A model generated the notes under the pieces. The model had not been told where the DNA came from. It saw only the letters and a program-made list of their open reading frames with translations, and searched no databases. Below, piece by piece: positions 58,739 through 64,000 of a DNA stretch of 64,000 bases; the stretch's first letter is position 1; each line of letters begins with the position of its first letter. This stretch comes from Pelomonas sp. Root1237. GTDB taxonomy: Bacteria > Pseudomonadota > Gammaproteobacteria > Burkholderiales > Burkholderiaceae_C. The stretch is from the NCBI RefSeq assembly GCF_001425055.1, contig NZ_LMDK01000020.1:71310-135309 (forward strand). Reading direction: 5' to 3'. A program made the position numbers and the translations under genes.

Positions 58739-59539
58739 ATGTGTGAGCTTTTCGCCCTCAACAGCCGCCAGCCGGCCGCCGCCACCTTCTCCCTCAGCGG
58801 CTTCGCCGCCCGCGGCGGGCGCACCGCAGACCATGTCGACGGCTGGGGCGTGGCCTTTCACGACGGCGAGCGCTGCGAAGTCACTGTCGAGGACAGCCCG
58901 GCGGCCGAATCCGAACTGGCGCGTCATTTCGGCCACCACCCGGTGCAGGCACGCAACATCCTCGCCCACATCCGCAAGGCCACCCAGGGCGCCCGCACCC
59001 TGGAGAACTGCCACCCCTTTCGCCGCGACTGGGCAGGTCGCACCTGGGTCTTCGCGCACAACGGCGACCTGAAGGACTTTCACCCCCAGCTGGACGGGAG
59101 CTTCACGCCGGCCGGCCAGACCGACAGCGAACGAGCCTTCTGCTGGTTGATGCAGAAGCTCCAGCAGCGCTTCGGCAACCAGCCGCCCGACTGGCAGCAA
59201 CTGGCCGAAACGCTGACGCCCTGGATCCACGAGATCGCCGAGCACGGCCGCTTCAACCTGCTGCTGACCGATGGCCGCGCCATGCTGGCGCATGCGTCCA
59301 CCAAGCTGCACTGGCTGCAGCGCCGCCCGCCCTTCGGCCACGTCTCCTTGCGCGACGGCGACCTGAGCGTGGACCTGGCCACTGTCAACAACCCGGCTGA
59401 CCGCATGGCGCTGGTCTCCACAGAGCCGCTAACCCATGGCGAGGCCTGGCAGGCGTTCACAGCCGGTGAAGTGCGTGTGTTCCAGGACGGCGATTGCGTG
59501 TTCGTCAGCGAAGGCGTGGCCGAACTCGCGGCTGCCTGA
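58739..59539 (+). CDS. Class II glutamine amidotransferase (YafJ-like)
   Basis: The 266-residue protein begins MCELFALNS, so that after Met removal Cys becomes the N-terminal nucleophile of Ntn-type amidotransferases; this fixes the start at 58739. Other family segments are HVDGWGVAFHDG, HIRKATQGARTLENCHPF and VFAHNGDLKDF. It matches the YafJ/DUG3-like group, with a role in glutathione or gamma-glutamyl metabolism suggested for the eukaryotic relative. The 169 bases before it hold no clear site. It is convergent with pgm, with stops touching. Confidence 0.93.
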   Translation: MCELFALNSRQPAAATFSLSGFAARGGRTADHVDGWGVAFHDGERCEVTVEDSPAAESELARHFGHHPVQARNILAHIRKATQGARTLENCHPFRRDWAGRTWVFAHNGDLKDFHPQLDGSFTPAGQTDSERAFCWLMQKLQQRFGNQPPDWQQLAETLTPWIHEIAEHGRFNLLLTDGRAMLAHASTKLHWLQRRPPFGHVSLRDGDLSVDLATVNNPADRMALVSTEPLTHGEAWQAFTAGEVRVFQDGDCVFVSEGVAELAAA

Positions 59540-61195
59540 TCAAGGCGCAGCCAGCGCCTCGTCCACCACTCCGCGCGCTTCCTGGAGCAACAGCTGCAGA
59601 TGCGCCTCGTCGCGGAAGCTCTCCGCATAGACCTTGTAGATGTCCTCGGTGCCCGACGGCCGCGCGGCGAACCAGCCACTGGCCGTGCCCACCTTGATGC
59701 CGCCAATCGGCGCACCATTGCCCGGCGCCTGGCTCAGCACCGTCATGATGGGCTCGCCTGCCAGTGTCGTCGCCTGGACGTTCGCAACCGTCAGCGCGGC
59801 CAGCCTGGCCTTCTGCTCGCGCGTGGCCGGGCCTTCGACGCGGTCGGCGTGCGGTGTGCCGAGGGCCGCCGTCAGGCCCTGGTAATACACCCCCGGGTCG
59901 CTGCCGGTGCGCGCCGTGATCTCGGCCGCCAGCAGCGCGGCGGCGATGCCGTCCTTGTCGGTCGTCCACACGCGGCCATCACGGCGCAGCATTGATGCGC
60001 CCGCGCTCTCCTCGCAGCCCAGGCCCAGGCTGCCTTCAGCCAGGCCCGGCGCAAACCATTTGAAGCCAACAGGCGCCTCGAACAGCGGGCAGCCCAGGCG
60101 CCGCGCAATGCGGTCGATCAGCGCCGTCGTGACGACGGTCTTGCCGACGGCCGCGTTCGCGCGCCAGCCGGGCCGGTGGCGGAACAGATAGTCCACGGCG
60201 ACGCTGAGGTAGTGGTTGGGCGGCATCAGACCGGCACTGCGGGTGACGATGCCATGGCGGTCATGGTCGGTGTCGCAGGCAAAGGCCACGTCGAAGCGAT
60301 CGCGCAGGCTCGTCAGCCTTTGCATGGCCCAGGGCGATGACGGGTCCATGCGGATCTGGCCGTCCCAGTCCAGCGTCATGAAGGCGAACCGCGGATCCAC
60401 CTCGTTGCTGACAACCGTCAGTGGCAGGCGGTAGTGCTCGGCGATCGCGGGCCAGTAGGCCACACCCGCGCCACCCAGTGGGTCCACGCCCAGCTGCAGG
60501 CCGGCTGCACGGATCAGGTCGAAGTCGATGACCTGCCCCAGCGCCGCCACATAGCTGCCGAGGAAGTCGTACTCATGGCAGGCCGATGTGCCGAGCGCCC
60601 GCTCGGCGTCCTTGCGCAGCACCCCCTTGAGCGATTGCTTCAGATGCTCGTTGGCAGCCGCCTGGATGCCCGTCGTGACATCGCTGCCCGCCGGGCCACC
60701 ATGTGGCGGGTTGTATTTGAAGCCGCCGTCGCGCGGTGGGTTGTGCGACGGCGTCACGACGATGCCGTCGGCGCGCTGCCAGCCTTCGCGGCCGCGGTTG
60801 TATTCAAGGATAGCCAGCGACACGGCCGGTGTCGGCGTGAACTGGCCCGCCGGCGCCAGCATCACGTCCACGCCATTGGCCACCAGCACCTCCAGTGCGC
60901 TGAGCACAGCGGGCTCGGACAGCGCATGCGTGTCGGCGCCCAGAAAGAGCGGGCCCGCGATGTCGCTCTGCTTCCTGTGGTCGCAAATGGCCTGCGTGAT
61001 GGCCAGCACATGCCATTCGTTGAACGAGCCATCCAGGGCCGAGCCGCGGTGGCCCGAGGTGCCGAAGCTGACCTGCTGTTCGGCGCAGCTCGGGTCGGGC
61101 TGGCGCGAAAAATAGGCTTCGCGCAACGCCTCGACGTCGATGAGGACATCGGGTGGCGCGGGCTTGCCAGCAAGAGGGTGGCGTTCGGCACTCAT
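59540..61195 (-). CDS. pgm: Phosphoglucomutase (alpha-D-glucose phosphate-specific)
   Basis: The 551-residue protein matches bacterial Pgm throughout: [18 protein letters not shown], the phosphoserine loop [22 protein letters not shown] (in parts), the metal loop CDTDHDRHG, the sugar-binding GCEESAGAS and the phosphate site [15 protein letters not shown]. It interconverts glucose 1-phosphate and glucose 6-phosphate. ATG 61195 matches the family start; the open frame extends to 61366 without conservation. It is housekeeping but also links imported glucose and galactose to glycolysis. Confidence 0.96.
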   Translation of the reverse strand: MSAERHPLAGKPAPPDVLIDVEALREAYFSRQPDPSCAEQQVSFGTSGHRGSALDGSFNEWHVLAITQAICDHRKQSDIAGPLFLGADTHALSEPAVLSALEVLVANGVDVMLAPAGQFTPTPAVSLAILEYNRGREGWQRADGIVVTPSHNPPRDGGFKYNPPHGGPAGSDVTTGIQAAANEHLKQSLKGVLRKDAERALGTSACHEYDFLGSYVAALGQVIDFDLIRAAGLQLGVDPLGGAGVAYWPAIAEHYRLPLTVVSNEVDPRFAFMTLDWDGQIRMDPSSPWAMQRLTSLRDRFDVAFACDTDHDRHGIVTRSAGLMPPNHYLSVAVDYLFRHRPGWRANAAVGKTVVTTALIDRIARRLGCPLFEAPVGFKWFAPGLAEGSLGLGCEESAGASMLRRDGRVWTTDKDGIAAALLAAEITARTGSDPGVYYQGLTAALGTPHADRVEGPATREQKARLAALTVANVQATTLAGEPIMTVLSQAPGNGAPIGGIKVGTASGWFAARPSGTEDIYKVYAESFRDEAHLQLLLQEARGVVDEALAAP

Positions 61196-61319
61196 CGTTC
61201 GGGGCTCTCCCGTTCTTCGGTGAGACCATACTGCCAGCATGGCGCGGCCACGGTGCCGGACATCGGCACACAGGCTTGCAGGCCCCGACCTACAGGCAAC
61301 GCAATTGCCGCGCGGCGTC

Positions 61320-62483
61320 TCAGCGGCCAGACCGCTTCTTGATTCGCGCAATGCCGGTCTTGGCAAAACTCACCGAGCGCTTGGCCGCTTCCTGGACCTG
61401 GGCTGCGGCGGGCAGCTTGTCCTGAGCCCATGAGGCGGCCTTTTGCACGGACTGCTGGACCTGTGTCGCCGCCGTGCCGGCCGCGGCCTGCAACTGCTCG
61501 GGCGAGGGCAAGCGCTCACGTGTCCAGTCAGCGGCGTCCTTGGCCGACGTGCCCAATTGCTCAGCCCCCGACCTGGCGCCATGCCACGCCTTGGTCGCTG
61601 CGGTGCCGGCCGCGGCCTGCAGCTCCTCGGGCGAAGGCAGGCGCTCGCGCGTCCAGCCGGCCGCCTCCTTGGCCGAAGCGCCCAGCTGTTCGGCCGCCTT
61701 GCCCGCGCCCGACCTGGCGGTGACCCAGGCCTTGGTGAGCGGGCCGTCAGGCTCTTGCAGCAACAGCGTCAGGCTGGCTGCCAATGCCGCCTCCTCGGCC
61801 TCGGACAGCGGCCCGCCGGCTTCCAGCAGCCGGCGCAGGAACTGGCCGAGATCGGCGGCGATGGCCTTGTGGTTGCAGTCGGGGTTGGCATGCAGGAAGG
61901 CCGACAGCTCAGCGGCCACCTCCTCGACCGAGCCTTGCATCACGCCCGGCTCGATCTGCGCGACGGCCCGCGTGACGAAGCTGGCGTCCAGGCCCCAGTC
62001 GTCCACCAGGTGTTGCACCAGCGCTTGCCGCTCGGCAGGCTCGATGTGGCCATCCACCGCGGCCAGCCGCAGCGCCAGCGGCGCGATGAGGTCGAAGAGG
62101 GCCAGGCCCAGCGTGTCCAGCGGCGTGTTCAGGAACTTGGGGATCTCGATGACACGCGCGCCCTTGGTGTCACCCAGCCACCGGTACAGGCCGTAGCAGG
62201 CGCCGCCCGAGGCCAGCGCGGCCAGCGCCACCCAGCCAATGGGCGTGGCTGCGGCACCGATGCCCAGCACACCCGACTTCACGACGGCGGCGCCCGCGCC
62301 CGCGGCACCCAGCACGTCCCAGACCTCGCGGGTGCGGTTGATCATGCGCAGGGACTTGTAGGCGTTCTCGCCGATGGCGAGCTTGGCCTTGAAGCGCAAG
62401 GGCTCGGCGACGACTTGCGTGACGTCGTCAAGCGCGGTCCCGGTTTCGGCTGGGTCCACTGTCGGTTGCTGCTGGGTCGTCAT
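61320..62483 (-). CDS. TerB-like domain protein with C-terminal tandem repeats
   Basis: The 387-residue protein (start ATG 62483, [13 protein letters not shown]) has a hydrophobic glycine-rich segment at about residues 65-105 ([36 protein letters not shown]), which may enter a membrane, then a TerB-like acidic helical domain at about 140-220 ([29 protein letters not shown]). The C-terminal third is two near-identical 44-47-residue repeats (KAW...ARSG...[30 protein letters not shown]) and a partial third, ending in a basic tail. It resembles stress-associated TerB proteins of unknown action. It is separate from pgm by 124 bases. Confidence 0.8.
   Translation of the reverse strand: MTTQQQPTVDPAETGTALDDVTQVVAEPLRFKAKLAIGENAYKSLRMINRTREVWDVLGAAGAGAAVVKSGVLGIGAAATPIGWVALAALASGGACYGLYRWLGDTKGARVIEIPKFLNTPLDTLGLALFDLIAPLALRLAAVDGHIEPAERQALVQHLVDDWGLDASFVTRAVAQIEPGVMQGSVEEVAAELSAFLHANPDCNHKAIAADLGQFLRRLLEAGGPLSEAEEAALAASLTLLLQEPDGPLTKAWVTARSGAGKAAEQLGASAKEAAGWTRERLPSPEELQAAAGTAATKAWHGARSGAEQLGTSAKDAADWTRERLPSPEQLQAAAGTAATQVQQSVQKAASWAQDKLPAAAQVQEAAKRSVSFAKTGIARIKKRSGR
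61461..61733 (-). repeat. Two tandem coding repeats (141 and 132 bp) in the TerB-like gene
   Basis: Unit one (61733-61593) and unit two (61592-61461) encode almost the same 44-47 residues, differing by a three-codon deletion and a few substitutions. They are a recent internal duplication and are likely to vary in number between strains. Confidence 0.85.
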
Positions 62484-62535
62484 GGCGACCAAGCATAGAG
62501 GGTGCACATCGTGGACGGCGCGGTCTTCGGGCCGA

Positions 62536-62616
62536 GCGCCGGGCCGCTCCCTAGCCGGCCCGGTTGGCGATGTGCTCGCGGCTCGATGCCGCGAGCATCG
62601 CCGTCCCCTCGGGGGC
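62536..62616 (-). repeat. Dispersed hairpin repeat, second copy
   Basis: Carries the inverse of the 16-mer found in the epimerase insertion (here GCGCCGGGCCGCTCCC, 62536-62551), a large hairpin with 15 paired bases and a two-base bulge (62566-62602), and a CCCCTCGGGGG end, which corresponds to the CCCCGAGGGG end of the other copy. The rest of the intergenic stretch 62484-62753 holds no gene I recognise. Confidence 0.68.
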
Positions 62617-62753
62617 TGAGGCCGGACACATGGCGCCCAGTGGGCGGCATGTGCCTGCCGAAGAGCTGCGGCGCGAGCCGCAGCGCGGTCTGCAAGACCG
62701 ACTGGGCTTGCCCGCGTTTAGCAGGGCAAGACTGGGCGAGGGGCAGCGTTATT

Positions 62754-64000
62754 TCAGGTGACCGGCGCGGGGTTGAACAGCACCAGGCTGTTGTGCAGCT
62801 TCCAGTGCTCGGCCCAGGTCTTCTTGCGGCCGCTGGCGACGTCGAGCAACAGGCGGAACATCTCCCAGCCGGTCTCTTCAATCGTCGCCTCGCCATCGGC
62901 GATGCGGCCGGCGTTGACGTCCATCAGGTCGTGCCAGCGGCGGGCCAGGTCCGTGCGCGTGGCGACCTTGACGACCGGGCATTCGGCCAGGCCGTAGGGC
63001 GTGCCGCGGCCGGTGGTGAAGATGTGCAGATTCATGCCGGCGGCGAGTTGCAGCGTGCCGCAGATGAAGTCGCTGGCGGGCGTGGCGGCGTAGACGAGGC
63101 CGCGCTGGTCTCGCTTGAGCTTGTCGCCGGGAGCGAGCACATGCGAGATGGCCGAGCTACCGCTTTTGATGATGGAGCCCATCGCCTTCTCGGCGATGTT
63201 GGACAGGCCGCCGGCCTTGTTGCCAGGCGTCGTGTTGGCCGAGCGGTCGACGCGGCCGCGGTCGAGGTAGCGGTCGTACCAGCCCAGCTCGCGAATGATG
63301 GCGTCCGCCACCTCGGGCGTGGCGGCGCGGCTGGTGAGCTGCTCCACCGCGTCGCGCACCTCGGTGTTCTCGCTGAACATGATGGTGGCGCCCGCGCGCA
63401 CCAGCAGATCGGCGCAGAAGCCCACGGCCGGGTTGGCCGTCACGCCCGAGAAGGCATCGCTGCCGCCGCATTGCACGCCGACGACCAGCTCAGCTGCAGG
63501 CACGGTCTCGCGCCTGCGGGCGTTCAGGCGCTCCAGGTGAGGCTTGGCACTTTGCAGGATGTCTTCGAGCATGGACATGAAGCCCACGTGCACGTCGTCT
63601 TGAAGGCAAATGGTTTCGGGGCCGCTGGCCGGGTCGCGTTCGTCGGTGATCGGGAATGAGCCTGGCGGCAGCAGGCGCGCGGGCTGCAGCTTTTCGCAGC
63701 CCAGGCTGACGACCATGACCTCGCCGCCGAAGTTCGGGTTCAGCGAGATGTTCTTGAGGGTGCGGATGGGGATGACGGCATCCGGCGCGTCGATGGCCAC
63801 ACCACAGCCATAGCTGTGCTCCAAGCCGATGACGTCGTCCACGTTCGGGTAGCGCGGCAGCAGCTCGGCCTTGATACGCGCGACCGCCTGGGCGACGACG
63901 CCGGCCACGCACTGCACCGTCGTCGTGATGGCGAAGATGTTGCGCGTGCCGACCGAGCCATCCTTGTTGCGATAGCCCTCGAAGGCGTAGCCGTCCAGTG
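62754..64000 (-). CDS. garD: Galactarate dehydratase, partial (5' end outside window)
   Basis: The frame is open to the right window edge; 415 codons are seen. It reads [81 protein letters not shown] and a C-terminal [14 protein letters not shown] with [16 protein letters not shown]. This is the GarD/UxaA dehydratase family, with the TVQCV and YGCGV pattern of galactarate rather than altronate dehydratases. It converts galactarate to 5-keto-4-deoxy-glucarate. Galactarate from pectin fits the plant-polymer diet. No T-run terminator is seen after the stop, but the hairpin repeat at 62536-62616 lies downstream. Confidence 0.9.
   Translation of the reverse strand, partial: LDGYAFEGYRNKDGSVGTRNIFAITTTVQCVAGVVAQAVARIKAELLPRYPNVDDVIGLEHSYGCGVAIDAPDAVIPIRTLKNISLNPNFGGEVMVVSLGCEKLQPARLLPPGSFPITDERDPASGPETICLQDDVHVGFMSMLEDILQSAKPHLERLNARRRETVPAAELVVGVQCGGSDAFSGVTANPAVGFCADLLVRAGATIMFSENTEVRDAVEQLTSRAATPEVADAIIRELGWYDRYLDRGRVDRSANTTPGNKAGGLSNIAEKAMGSIIKSGSSAISHVLAPGDKLKRDQRGLVYAATPASDFICGTLQLAAGMNLHIFTTGRGTPYGLAECPVVKVATRTDLARRWHDLMDVNAGRIADGEATIEETGWEMFRLLLDVASGRKKTWAEHWKLHNSLVLFNPAPVT

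Noticed and set aside
1-64000. CRISPR arrays, tRNA/rRNA genes, complete IS elements, phage genes
   Set aside because: No regular short repeats with spacers, no cloverleaf with CCA-adjacent features, and no transposase or integrase motifs were seen.

Overview
The window is GC-rich DNA with long spurious antisense frames. Gene types fit a plant-polymer-degrading betaproteobacterium of the order Burkholderiales, of the Roseateles/Mitsuaria/Rubrivivax kind. This placement is an inference from gene content (TonB receptors beside glycoside hydrolases, TRAP and Bug solute-binding proteins, an HmgA-FAH operon) and from codon bias; no rRNA is present.

Left part (1-7.7 kb): the tail of a LacI-type regulator, then a plus-strand hemicellulose cluster: a GH43 broken by a frameshift, an intact GH43, a secreted GH5 with two extra N-terminal domains, and a GH39 beta-xylosidase-like enzyme. 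At 7.9-13.3 kb there is a TRAP transporter (DctP, DctQ, DctM) with an embedded FAH-fold sugar-acid dehydratase-like gene and a divergent LysR regulator. At 13.4-17.4 kb a TonB-dependent receptor precedes a FucP-type sugar permease.

Central part (17.6-30.7 kb): a tight homogentisate operon (MBL-fold protein, flavin hydroxylase, small DUF2783 protein, hmgA, fahA) with a divergent IclR regulator. The hydroxylase plus small protein recall the 3-hydroxyphenylacetate 6-hydroxylase pair MhaA/MhaB. A 900-residue TonB receptor and two LysR-regulated single genes (an NmrA-like reductase and an EamA exporter) follow.

Main region (30.7-56 kb): a very probable galactoglucomannan utilisation locus. It carries GH27 alpha-galactosidase, a GPH-family sugar permease, a LacI repressor, a PfkB sugar kinase, GH1, two tandem flavin-dependent halogenase-family proteins, a TonB receptor, GH2 beta-mannosidase, and a seven-gene operon of ABC solute-binding protein, two permeases, a two-domain SGNH/CE2-like esterase, an AGE-family mannose isomerase-like epimerase and two secreted GH5 enzymes. 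Together these could cut, import, deacetylate and debranch the polymer and convert mannose through fructose to fructose 6-phosphate. Three palindromes related to GTTTAGTAAAC precede the permease, kinase and ABC operons, and suggest one LacI regulon. A second palindrome type (core TGTTAGCG) precedes the TonB receptor, with a weaker copy before GH2.

The likeliest undescribed biology is the pair of halogenase-like flavoproteins co-transcribed with the sugar kinase and beta-glycosidase. Also unusual are the fused double SGNH esterase, the ABC operon without an ATPase gene, and a dispersed hairpin repeat inserted in frame in the epimerase gene (a second copy lies near 62.55 kb).

Right part (56-64 kb): an NAD(P)-binding reductase divergent from a TetR gene with two operators, a Bug-type binding protein, a class II amidotransferase, phosphoglucomutase, a TerB-like protein with duplicated C-terminal repeats, and the C-terminal part of galactarate dehydratase running off the window.
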